64,000 bases of DNA, from assembly GCA_033558025.1 (NCBI GenBank), contig JAUCEF010000007.1, positions 4,836,001-4,900,000 on the forward strand, in the 5' to 3' direction. Positions 21,504-30,791 of this stretch are shown here, piece by piece. The DNA comes from Phytophthora sp. 'mugwort'. Lineage: Eukaryota > Oomycota > Peronosporomycetes > Peronosporales > Peronosporaceae. The translations under genes and the position numbers were made by a program. Each line of letters begins with the position of its first letter. Within the stretch, counting starts at the first letter, position 1. The notes beneath the pieces were generated by a model. The model did no database searches. It saw nothing but the letters and a program-made list of their open reading frames with translations, and had not been told where the DNA came from.

Positions 21504-23488
21504 ATGCCTGCTACAAGTTCCTCCGATCAAGAGCGGCGCAAGCAAGCACTGCGAAAACGTTTGGCGCTTGATTTCCAGCCGCTACGAAATACCCTTTCGA
21601 AAGGGCTCGAGCTGCTTGTCGATGTAAGTTGTGTTTCTAGCGTGTGTGTGGGAGGGAAAGCATTGATGAGAATGCTCAGGCTAACTTCGGTGTGGTGACA
21701 CAGCCAGAAGCAGCAGTATTTTGCACCGCAACGGTGGAGGGGTTTTGCAATGCGCTCTTCACGGTAGCTATCAAGGAGTTATCGGAGCACTCGGTGACTC
21801 GGACAGGACCACCCGATACCAAGATTACAGTGTTTCATCTGCAGGTAGCTCTCCGTAGCCAACCAGAACTGGCTGAGCTGCTGCAACGAGCTGAGAGTGC
21901 TCGAATGGCTTTGGAATTCTTCCTGGACGACACTACATCACGAGCACTTTACGAGCGGAAGCTCATTGCAAGTCGTGAGGCCAAGCACTTGCTTGGGAAT
22001 CCTTCACCTTCACCACACCAGCATGAGGGAGACGAAGGCAGTGGACATGACGTCCAACAAAGAGTTAAGGAAGAGGAGGAGCTGATCCGGCGCCATGAAC
22101 GCACTCGCTCCGAATGGCAGAAGCGCGAGGACGATCCGTTCACTGATGTGGATTTCGCCAAAGTACTCAAGTGTGTGCATCCAGCCTTCACGTTGTCATA
22201 CAACGCAACGATGCTGCTCAGCGCACTTGTTCGCGAGCTTCTGAACGAGGTGTGCGCCCGCGCAGACGTCGACGCACTGCATCGCCGACATCCACCCGAG
22301 CTACTTCTTGAGGATCTACAGAGACCATTAATTGAAGTTTTCTGCGGAGTGTCGTCTGGCAAACTGAGCACATTCGAGATTGGGTCGTTACCAGGCACGG
22401 GCACGCTCGGTATGCATATCGCCAACACTGCGAGCGAGTGCTTAGCTCGATATCGCTTGCAATCTCGACGAGGCAAGACGCTCACATTGCACTTCCGCAT
22501 CTATCTACCAGGGAGCAGCTCAGCTCTGCAGTCTTTGTACATACTGCCAGACGTAGCAAGAGATACCCCATTTTCGAAGTTGCTAGCCCAGGTGCGCAGC
22601 AAAAGCCATCTTCCCATCAACGTAGGTCTTCGAAGTGGCACTTTTAGCGACACGAGAGGGCACGGCGAGTTCATTGCCATTTATCGAGCACACAAAGTGG
22701 AGCCCACAGATACTCCCGCTACACTGGCCATGCCCACTGGGGCTGTAGTGCACCTCGTGGCACGCAGGTGGTGGGACCTCACTCGGCGCACAGAAGCTCG
22801 GCGCGGGCTACTGTCTTCTCAGCGACCCCAGGACGCACTGGTGAGGTCAATAGTGACGGGCACCGAATCTAAGGTAAGGAACGAGCTCCGTGCGGCCGGT
22901 GCTGGCGTCAATGCTGTTTACACGGGTGAGGAATCGTCGCAGTTGTCGCTCATAAAGCGCGGCAGCATGAGCAACAGCTCGTTGCAATCAGCGTCTAGAA
23001 GCTCCATCGGCACCAGCAAGAAAGGCCCGTCACGGCTGCCGGTGACTCAAGAGGAGGACAGTCTCTCGGTGTTGCTCCGTGAGCGTGCCGTTGCAAGACG
23101 GGAGAAGGAGACGCGTGCCGCCGCCAGCAACAATTCTAGCGAGGGCTCGGGTGCTGAAGGCGCAAGTGATATGGCGACGCGACAGCACAGACTGCCGACG
23201 GAGACGCTGGATGAGACGTGGCTCAATTTCGACGCGCTGACCATGAGTGTGCGCATCGCCACAGAGCGCCTGGGACAATTGGCACACGACGCTGGGGTGA
23301 TGCCGAAACTCTCGGCGCAGCACCTGCAGTCGCTCGAGGACGAGTGGCGGGCACGCGTGCACTCCACCGAGGAGCTGGTGATCCAGACACGAGCGGCGCA
23401 CCAGCTCACGAAGCAGATGCTGAGCCAAGTGCGGCCGAGTAGAGCTTTATTCAGAGGTGATGCAAGCAGTACCTCCTTTTCGACGTGA
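21504..23488 (+). CDS. Protein with fused H2A-like and H2B-like histone folds
   Basis: Exons 21504-21623 and 21680-23488, joined over a 56-nt GTAAGT...CTCAG intron in phase 0, encode 642 residues. Residues 20-110 follow the H2A fold: LDFQPLRNTLSKG at the start, TVEGFCNAL in the central helix, and ITVFHLQVALRSQPELAELL at the end, matching the H2A region [20 protein letters not shown]. Residues 197-300 follow H2B: FAKVLKCVHP matches H2B KVLKQVHP, and SLPGTGTLGMHIANTASECL followed by ARY matches its C-terminal helix. A charged linker joins the two. Residues ~305-405 may be a ubiquitin-like fold, followed by a disordered and then a helical tail. It lacks histone-like basic N-terminal tails. It probably acts on chromatin in the nucleus; the function is inferred. 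AATAAA follows at 23495. Confidence 0.85.
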
Positions 23489-23819
23489 CCTGATAATAAA
23501 GAAAATTTCATTGAAAAATTCGGTCAGAAATTCAGACATAACTTTTTATTCTGACTCAGAATAAAAAAGTTATGGCTGCTCGGGATAGAAAACACGACTG
23601 TCAGCCATTTCCATTCCACAGTAATGCTTCAACCACATCAACAACACCGCAGCACTGCTGGCAACAGCTTTCGTCAATGCAATGGCCAACATCACCCCAC
23701 AAAGAAGATGGCAAAAACAACTTCGATTTCCACATAAGAACCGCTAACCACACGGATAGCCCTCAGCCGACCCACGTCCCCACATCCTCAAGGTGCTTGC
23801 CACGCTCATCAATGCTTGT
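23489..23819. terminator. 3' region shared by two convergent genes, with a 38-bp palindrome
   Basis: AATAAA at 23495-23500 serves the plus-strand gene. A near-perfect palindrome at 23537-23574 (CATAACTTTTTATTCTGA, one C, then its complement) presents AATAAA on both strands, at 23560-23565 (+) and 23550-23545 (-). It is thus a candidate bidirectional polyadenylation region for the convergent genes. No gene is seen between them. Confidence 0.5.
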
Positions 23820-24713
23820 CTAGTTCTCGTCGTAGTGATACGGATCAACCTCGCCATGCGGCGCCAGCACCTCCGCCGGAAGTTCCTTATCCTCGGTCTG
23901 CATAAAGGTCGGGTACGGGAGCGGTGCCTCCGGCTTCTTCTTGCGCGCATCCGTGACACGGACGATACCACCATTATTGCCAGGCACACTGCCCTTGACG
24001 TAGATAAGGTTGCGCTCTACGTCGATCTTAGCGATCCAGAGGTTGTCGCGCGTAACGCGGTTGCCGCCCATGCGACCAGGCATCTTCTTACCCTTGAACA
24101 CCTTGCCGGGGTCCTGGCATTGACCCGTGGATCCCATGTGACGATGCGTCTTGGAGTTACCGTGCGAGGCTGGCTGTCCCGCAAAGTTGTGGAGTTTCAT
24201 GACGCCCTGGAAGCCCTTGCCCTTGCTAATGCCGCACACGTCGACGTACTGACCGGCATTGAAGTGCAACGCCGAGAGCGTCGTGCCCAGAGGCAGCAGC
24301 GCATCCTCCGAGACGCGGAATTCCTGCAACTGGCGCTTGGGCGGCACGCCAGCCTTGGCCAAATGGCCCAGCACAGGCTTGGTCACGTTTTTGGGTTTGC
24401 GCAGACCCACGCCGAGCTGCAGCGCGTTGAAGCCGTGGCGGTCCGCCGTCTTCACCTGAGTCACCTGACACTCCTCCACTTGCAGCACCGTGCAGTTGTG
24501 TCGGTAGCCGAAGTGGTCCCACACGGGCATCATACCGATCTTGACAGCCAGCAGACCCGTGCGTTTCTTCTCGGGCGCCCACACGGCTGACGCGGACTCC
24601 AATGTGGCAGCCGCAACGGGAGCAGCGGCCGTCGACAGCAACGAAGCACACGATGGAGCCTGCAGAAGCGCCTTGCTGCCGCTCCGTATTAGCGCACTCG
24701 ATCCACGCCACAT
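23820..24713 (-). CDS. MRPL3: Mitochondrial ribosomal protein L3 (uL3m)
   Basis: Single-exon gene of 297 residues starting at the ATG at 24713. The first ~40 residues are rich in Ala, Ser, Arg and Leu with few acidic residues, as in a mitochondrial import sequence. The uL3 core follows: GLLAVKIGMMPVWDHFG, then GISKGKGFQGVMKLHNF, ASHGNSKTHRHMGSTGQC, and KMPGRMGGNRVTRDNL. These are the conserved loops of bacterial-type L3 near the peptidyl transferase centre. Length and organisation fit the mitochondrial rather than the cytosolic protein. The gene is convergent with the histone-fold gene and divergent from the sorting nexin. A long plus-strand frame over the same DNA is a shadow. Confidence 0.93.
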   Translation of the reverse strand: MWRGSSALIRSGSKALLQAPSCASLLSTAAAPVAAATLESASAVWAPEKKRTGLLAVKIGMMPVWDHFGYRHNCTVLQVEECQVTQVKTADRHGFNALQLGVGLRKPKNVTKPVLGHLAKAGVPPKRQLQEFRVSEDALLPLGTTLSALHFNAGQYVDVCGISKGKGFQGVMKLHNFAGQPASHGNSKTHRHMGSTGQCQDPGKVFKGKKMPGRMGGNRVTRDNLWIAKIDVERNLIYVKGSVPGNNGGIVRVTDARKKKPEAPLPYPTFMQTEDKELPAEVLAPHGEVDPYHYDEN

Positions 24714-25125
24714 GCTCCTCAAGTTCCTTCCTGTACAGTAGTCGGCGATAGTGAGCGGAAGGGCGTCGTAGCCACAAACGCAGTGTGTCGAAATGATGGG
24801 AATTTATGATGTACAATACACTATATTCAGCACATCAACTACATGTGCCCCACACAAGTGATCCCATCTCATCCGCGTCAATTTTGTACTTGGCTTCACA
24901 GTTTCTATTTGTGACGTCTCCTCCTGATCAAGCGCGGTGATCCCCTACTTGCGCCTCGCTCTACTCTGTCTACGCAGGTCGGAGTGCATGCTGTGAGAGT
25001 TTATCAGCTTCCCTGCGTCTGCGCTCCCTACTGCTGCCAAATTTGCCGGATCGCGCGCCCGCGGTGACCAATTCCGCACCCATTTTCTGTCTGACCCTCA
25101 CTGTCTCTGCACATACTGGATCGCG
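24714..25125. promoter_or_regulatory. Divergent promoter region between MRPL3 and the sorting nexin
   Basis: A 412-bp region separates two start codons facing away from each other. It is pyrimidine-rich near the plus-strand gene. No specific core element could be identified with confidence. Confidence 0.4.
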
Positions 25126-28100
25126 ATGCGGCCGCTCCACTGGCTGCTGGCACTCGCGGCGCTGCTGCTCAGCGTGCGCTACTCGTGGACCGCCTTGTTG
25201 CTACTGCGCGCGACCTGGTGGACAGCCACGCGCTTGCTGCAGGTTGCGGTGCTACTCATTGGTAGCGGCAGCTTCTGGTGGGTGTTGCGTTCGTACCAAC
25301 TGCAGAAGGAGCAGGAACTGCTGGACCAGGCGCTGCTCAAGTTTAAATACTACAACAGATACCGCAGCCGCGTGGGCAGCGGCACCTACAGTGGGTCGCT
25401 CGGAGGTGGATCTAGAAGCAACGGCAATGCTGGAGGCGATTACGCGCTCTCCTCGTCCGCCTCTGGGGGATGCATGACCGACGCCGGCTTCCAACTGAGA
25501 GTGCTCAAGCGGCTGCCCATTGTGGCACACTTGCGCACGTCCTGGAGCTTGCCGCCTGAGATCTGTGACGAGATCGCGACGCTGGTGCAGTTGATTGTGA
25601 AGGACTATGTGAACTACTGGTTCCAGGCCATTTCTCCGAACGAGGAGTTCCCTAATGATGTCAAGTTCTTGCTGGCAGATCTACTGGGTGCGGTAGCTTC
25701 GCGTGTGCTGGAGATTGATCCATCCCAGGCGCTTACGATGGTTGCAAAGAGTTTAGAGTTACTGAGGTTACATTTGGGATGGTTTCGGGAAGCTTATGCT
25801 CAACTGGCTGACGAGTATCCAGACGTCTTTGAAGGTGACGAGAACGACTCGAATCTGTTGAAGAGACAGGAATACGTGACGGCATTTGTCCAGAGATCGC
25901 CGTTTATTCACCCGGGTTGCGTTGGAACTGGAGTGTTGTCATCCACGCAGACGACAACTAACGGGCCGACACTTGCGGGAACCAGTAGCGGCAAAAAGAA
26001 TGCGAGTGAAAATGCAGAGGCAGCTTATCTCCGACATGTTGCGACACAATTGCTGACTCAATTGAGACCTCAGCTTGGCCAGCAGCACGACACCAACGTA
26101 TTTGTGTCTATCGCCATGAATTTGCTGCGTGAAATTACCGCCTTTAAGATCCTCAAGCCGCTGTCTGAGTACTCGCAACCACGATATGCCAACGAGATCG
26201 TGTTGTCCTGTCTCCAAGCATTTGTCGATGGAAAAGATGTGGTGGGGCCAATGTCGCCCACTATATCTTCGTCGAGTAACGGTGTTGGAATGGTGCCGAC
26301 CTTGACACTGAATAAACTACGCTCGACATCAAGTTTCCTGTACAAGGCCAGCAGACGTAGCGGGGAGCAGGCTGAAGCAGCTTTTCAGGCAGTCGTCGAG
26401 GCTGTGGCAAGCGCCGCAACTTCGGCCGCAGCTGGCGCAGCGGGTGCTGCTGAGATGGTATTTGATGGAGAAGACTGGACTGATACAGGCAATCCGTTTA
26501 CATTTGGTAGTGCTGTGTTTGCTGCTAACTTGGGTGGATCCACTGGCGAACGGAAAGCGATACCTTCAATCTTTGCGCTAGACGATCGCTTGAATGTTGC
26601 TAAGGCAGCTAAAATGATGAATCCTCGTGGATTGATCTCAGGTGGATTGCTGTCACACAAAATGACTGGCGAGAATAGCCGGATCAGCGCTCACATGGAT
26701 GATTTGAAGAATGCAAAGGCGAATATTGGCTCCAGTTTGAACTCGTCTATTGGCAAAGTCAAGAGACGTTTCCGCACTCTTGGCAGTCATCAAATGGATC
26801 CCATCTCGACCCCTCCTTTCAGTGCGGGTGCTGGTGCTGCAGCTCGAATGATTCGAAGGCCAGGACAGTTATTACAAAAGGCGTGGAAGAGAGGCGAATC
26901 TGGTGTCACGTCACCGACATCCTCCTTTGATGATGGCGCAGTGACGCCTACAGGTGATAGTCGAGGTCGCAGCAATGCGCATACAATGGGCTCTTTGAAT
27001 CCGCTTTTGAGCCCTATGAGTGATGATGAAGAAGAAAGAATCCCGGGCGGAACGACCAAGATGGCTACGGTACGAGATCGCGTTGTTGTACATTTGGAAA
27101 GGGCGGTGGCAAATTACACCAAAATGTACGAGGACTGTCCAGAAATGCGCAGCTCAGCACGCTCGCGTGAGCTGTACGATCTTCTTTCTGCGATGGAAGA
27201 TGTCTTCATGCTAGGGTTTCGCAATCACGATTCAAAAGCACCTTATTCTGAAGACGAGAAGGACAACAAAGAACCCTCAACTCCCCCCCCACTTTCTCCA
27301 AACAGTAGACGACGTTCTTCCTTACCAGTGACGAAAGTTGGCTTGACGACTCGACACCGCGACAGCTTGGGAACGGACAGAGGTAGCGATTCCGATGGCG
27401 ATGCAGAGTACAACCAGTATTACTGGGAATATCTCGCACGAGACAGACCTGGTGCGGAATGGTTTAATGATCATTGGCGGTTTGTTGAATCTCAGTGTCC
27501 AAGTTGCAGTCCAAGCGAATCGTTTGTTTCGACTCGTGGAGTTCAATGGCTATTGGGTGCTTTAGAGAAAGGATTGCTGGGGACCTTTTGCGCTGAGATA
27601 TTTGCACACAGCGACGTGACGGAATTATTTTACGAACGCTTTGCTCTTTTATTCGATAGCACGCTCATGAAATCCGTAGTGGAGATTTTATCCCAGATCG
27701 ATAAACTCAAAATCTGTCTTGACGTACCTATTCTTCTGGGAAGACAGAGCGACTTGGATCAAGAGCTCGGTATTTCGCCTTCCAGTCAATGGCGATCTCG
27801 AGGTATGACCTCGCCTAACGCCCCTGTTCGTGTGCTGGAACGAGTATGGGAGACCGAACGCTATGTTCCAATGAATGGATGGGTAAAAGCAACTGACAAA
27901 CGATGGAACGAACTCCCATCATCAGAATGGGTTTGGGAAGACGAATGGACATTAGAAAATGCAGGAAATGACGCAGAAGAATCATCGGATAGCGAGGCGC
28001 AAACGAACGCTTTGTGGGAGTATGCCAAGACATTCGAGGACAATTTCCACGAGAAGGAAAAGAAATTCGATTCCGTTCGGCGGCGACGGTGGATACGTCG

Positions 28101-30219
28101 AAGATGTCAACTGCCTCCAGTTCTGGCACTTGCATCGCCACCGGTGTCTCCTAATGGTTTCAACGTGTCTTCTCCGTTGGCATCGCCAAATGTTCCTACT
28201 GGTTTGGGCAGAGCCAGAAAGCTGAAACAACGCTTTAACGCACTAAAACGTGATAAAAAGAAGGAAAAGGCGGCAGCAGCGAAGAAATCAATGCTTAGAA
28301 GACGCTCGAAGAGCTTTGGGAAAGAATTGCCGGATAGTCCGATCAGAAATTCGACGGTGGGAATGATCGACTCGGATCAAATATCAACAAAACCCTCGGC
28401 TTTTATGAAAGCTCGCGCATCCATCCCGTCACTGCGGCGAGGAATTTCTAACAAAAGCACGAAATCCTCCGTGACTGAGACGCAAACGCTATCAACGCAT
28501 TCCGTGGAAGATGACCCTGCTGTTGTGTACGATTACGATGAAGATGATGATGAAAACCTATGCTTCCGCTGTCTGAAAGCGCTTCCAGCCTCGAAATCGG
28601 GTGTGGGAACCTGCCAAAGCTGCCACCAACGTGTGTGTGCTTCGTGCCTGAATTTCTACGCATTTATGAGTTATCCACCTCTCGAAACGTCCAAGAAAGC
28701 ACGAGTTTGTGGAAACTGCTACGATCGCCTCGTGAACAAATACAAGCTGCGTATAGAGGCTCATGTTGGCAAGTACTTGATCAAGGAGCGCGAACGCGAT
28801 GTCGATACATTCAGCTCGAGCACATCCAACAGCTCGAATGGACATCCCTCCAACGGTAGCCCCTATCATGTGCCGTCACCTACAAGTAGTGGAAGCAGTT
28901 TAGGCGATTCAGTACTCTCTGGGCTGCCTCTGAGCCCCTTGAGCCCGAGTATTAACCGCGCGGGGAGTACCAAGTTCGAGATCACAGTCAAAGTGAAGGA
29001 CGAGAGTGCATATGCCTGGAGTGTTATTAAGACTTTTCACGACTTTGAGGTGCTGGAGAAGCGGTTAGCTGAAAAGCTGAAGAAGCAAGAGAAAAAGTGC
29101 GGCGTGGGATGCCAGACGTGCCATTTGAGGGGTGTCGATTACATGGAGATAACTTGCATCAAGCCATCTCTGAAGACGGTAGCGGCTGCAACTTTAACCT
29201 ACGAGAAGCGACTGCATGTGCTGGAGCAATTTCTGCAGCAATTATTGGCATGTGATACACTGTGTCAAAGCTCGGTTGTACAGAAGTTCCTCTTACTTGC
29301 GAACGCATACCGGACGTCTCTTGTGGCCAGTAATCCATCAATATCCGGGTGGGAAGCTAGTGAATCTCCGACTTCTCCGTCAGCAACGTCTTCCACTGCA
29401 GGTAATGGATTGAGCATCGCAACTGGAGGCGGTGGAGCCGGGGTGCCCGGTGCTGGAGGTGTACTGGTGGAGAATGGCAAGTGGAAAAAAGGACGGTGGA
29501 TTGCACCGGACGTTAACTCGAAGGAAACGAAGATGCGTGTCTTGCAAAAGATTGAGGTTAGTCTGTTTGCCGTATTAGGCGAAGTCTTCGAGTTTGACGG
29601 CATTGGTATGGTACGTCGTCAGATCTTTTCAATGACTCGGTCCTTCATTAAGGCGTTCCTTGGTGCCTCGCACTTTCGGATGCTGGAGCGGCAGTTCCTC
29701 TCCTTCACCGACTCAAAGAAGCTCTCGGGTTGGATTAGCGACTTACGATTGTACATTTTCCCCGACCCGAGTGACACCAACACTGTGCCAACTCCTACTC
29801 CCGACATGCAGGTGCTCCGTAAAGATTGTCTGGAAGCTATCCTCGCCAGCTTCCCCTCGAAGGCGCTGTCGCTCTTTGGCGACACGGCGTGTGAGAATGC
29901 GGCGCTCAAGCTGCATGAATTCCTGCAGCACGAGGTCTTTGTCAAGAACCTGCTCTTCAGCATCACGGACGAGTTGCTTCTCCACTTGTTCCCAGACTCG
30001 ACCACGTTTAAGGGCAAGAAGGCATCGGGAGGGACATCAGTCCCACGTACCCCCTCGTCTCCCTCTGCAATTGAGGTCGCTACTACCATCGCTAAAGAGG
30101 CCGTCGCTGCGTCAATAGACGATGATGCAGCCGGCCTCGTTATTCCACCACTGTCGCCGATCGTAGCCGCAGCCGTAGCACCTCCCGTCGCTGACAAGAA
30201 GCTCAAGGTCGTCATCTAA
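25126..30219 (+). CDS. Large sorting nexin (PXA, FYVE-like finger, PX, nexin-C)
   Basis: An unbroken frame of 1697 residues without introns. Residues 1-55 hold one or two hydrophobic segments, so the protein is probably membrane anchored. Residues ~125-370 form a PXA domain (PIVAHLRTSWSLPPEICDEI to EYSQPRYANEIVLSCLQ). A helical region at ~800-870 sits where the RGS domain of the SNX13/14/25 family lies. Residues 1144-1215 are an eight-Cys FYVE-like finger (CFRC, CQSC, CASC, CGNC) lacking the RR/KHHCR core. A PX domain occupies ~1280-1390 and nexin-C ~1475-1550 (RRQIFSMTRSFIKAF). Relatives such as Mdm1/SNX14 tether the ER to endolysosomes or lipid droplets by binding phosphoinositides; the same role is inferred here. 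AATAAA at 30257-30262. The zinc finger is not usual in this family. Confidence 0.88.
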   Translation: MRPLHWLLALAALLLSVRYSWTALLLLRATWWTATRLLQVAVLLIGSGSFWWVLRSYQLQKEQELLDQALLKFKYYNRYRSRVGSGTYSGSLGGGSRSNGNAGGDYALSSSASGGCMTDAGFQLRVLKRLPIVAHLRTSWSLPPEICDEIATLVQLIVKDYVNYWFQAISPNEEFPNDVKFLLADLLGAVASRVLEIDPSQALTMVAKSLELLRLHLGWFREAYAQLADEYPDVFEGDENDSNLLKRQEYVTAFVQRSPFIHPGCVGTGVLSSTQTTTNGPTLAGTSSGKKNASENAEAAYLRHVATQLLTQLRPQLGQQHDTNVFVSIAMNLLREITAFKILKPLSEYSQPRYANEIVLSCLQAFVDGKDVVGPMSPTISSSSNGVGMVPTLTLNKLRSTSSFLYKASRRSGEQAEAAFQAVVEAVASAATSAAAGAAGAAEMVFDGEDWTDTGNPFTFGSAVFAANLGGSTGERKAIPSIFALDDRLNVAKAAKMMNPRGLISGGLLSHKMTGENSRISAHMDDLKNAKANIGSSLNSSIGKVKRRFRTLGSHQMDPISTPPFSAGAGAAARMIRRPGQLLQKAWKRGESGVTSPTSSFDDGAVTPTGDSRGRSNAHTMGSLNPLLSPMSDDEEERIPGGTTKMATVRDRVVVHLERAVANYTKMYEDCPEMRSSARSRELYDLLSAMEDVFMLGFRNHDSKAPYSEDEKDNKEPSTPPPLSPNSRRRSSLPVTKVGLTTRHRDSLGTDRGSDSDGDAEYNQYYWEYLARDRPGAEWFNDHWRFVESQCPSCSPSESFVSTRGVQWLLGALEKGLLGTFCAEIFAHSDVTELFYERFALLFDSTLMKSVVEILSQIDKLKICLDVPILLGRQSDLDQELGISPSSQWRSRGMTSPNAPVRVLERVWETERYVPMNGWVKATDKRWNELPSSEWVWEDEWTLENAGNDAEESSDSEAQTNALWEYAKTFEDNFHEKEKKFDSVRRRRWIRRRCQLPPVLALASPPVSPNGFNVSSPLASPNVPTGLGRARKLKQRFNALKRDKKKEKAAAAKKSMLRRRSKSFGKELPDSPIRNSTVGMIDSDQISTKPSAFMKARASIPSLRRGISNKSTKSSVTETQTLSTHSVEDDPAVVYDYDEDDDENLCFRCLKALPASKSGVGTCQSCHQRVCASCLNFYAFMSYPPLETSKKARVCGNCYDRLVNKYKLRIEAHVGKYLIKERERDVDTFSSSTSNSSNGHPSNGSPYHVPSPTSSGSSLGDSVLSGLPLSPLSPSINRAGSTKFEITVKVKDESAYAWSVIKTFHDFEVLEKRLAEKLKKQEKKCGVGCQTCHLRGVDYMEITCIKPSLKTVAAATLTYEKRLHVLEQFLQQLLACDTLCQSSVVQKFLLLANAYRTSLVASNPSISGWEASESPTSPSATSSTAGNGLSIATGGGGAGVPGAGGVLVENGKWKKGRWIAPDVNSKETKMRVLQKIEVSLFAVLGEVFEFDGIGMVRRQIFSMTRSFIKAFLGASHFRMLERQFLSFTDSKKLSGWISDLRLYIFPDPSDTNTVPTPTPDMQVLRKDCLEAILASFPSKALSLFGDTACENAALKLHEFLQHEVFVKNLLFSITDELLLHLFPDSTTFKGKKASGGTSVPRTPSSPSAIEVATTIAKEAVAASIDDDAAGLVIPPLSPIVAAAVAPPVADKKLKVVI

Positions 30220-30277
30220 AAAGTAAGTGAATTCGATGTCTTGCCTAACATAAAGGAATAAATGTGGCGATAGAAAT

Positions 30278-30791
30278 CTAAGAGTGCGAGACGACTGCCG
30301 CGGCCGTGGGGCGCTTATGCTTAGTACCACCTTCCTCCTGCTCTTTAATAGACTTCTCCAGTGCCGCCAGCTTCTGCGCCACGCGGCTCTTCTTCTTGGT
30401 ACGCGCGTGCTGGTTAATCTCCTTAAGTCGCTCTTTGCCGTGCGCCTTGACGTCGCTCAACGCCAGCGTCGTGCCAGATTGCAGCACACGACTAGCCATG
30501 ATGTTCTCGAGGTTCTGGTTGATAAAGCCCGTGATGGCTTTGGTGCCGTGGTTCTTCATGCCGCTGCAGCCGCGTCGGATCTCTGTCGTTGGGTCTGTAA
30601 TACACGAGTAAGTCTCAGTTGGTCCAGTAAGACCGATATTCGGTAGGGAAAAGGGGCCACGTACTGCCTTTCTTGGTGAATTTGGCCGCCGACTTCTTGT
30701 GCGAGTAACTCGTGACCTTCCTGGAGGGCTTGGAGCCTGCATTCTTGACGCTCTTCTTGCCCTTCTTCAGATACCCGCTGCCCTGCGCCAT
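30278..30791 (-). CDS. Small basic protein, UPF0390/DUF2462-like
   Basis: Two exons, 30791-30665 and 30594-30278, flank a 70-nt intron (GTACGT...TTACAG), giving 147 residues. It opens MAQGSGYLKKGKKSVK and is Lys-rich, then continues TKAITGFINQNLENIMASRV and a helical LKEINQHARTKKKSRVAQKL tail. The MAQG start, Lys-rich head and central helix resemble the UPF0390 family (C19orf53 homologues, small nucleolar proteins). The match is by eye and the C-terminal half is longer than usual. Only 58 bp separate its stop from the stop of the convergent sorting nexin, so their 3' untranslated regions must overlap. Confidence 0.6.

Noticed and set aside
23793..24590. 265-codon plus-strand frame
   Set aside because: It is the complement of the MRPL3 gene; the translation is composed of His/Arg/Leu-rich shadow sequence with no domain.
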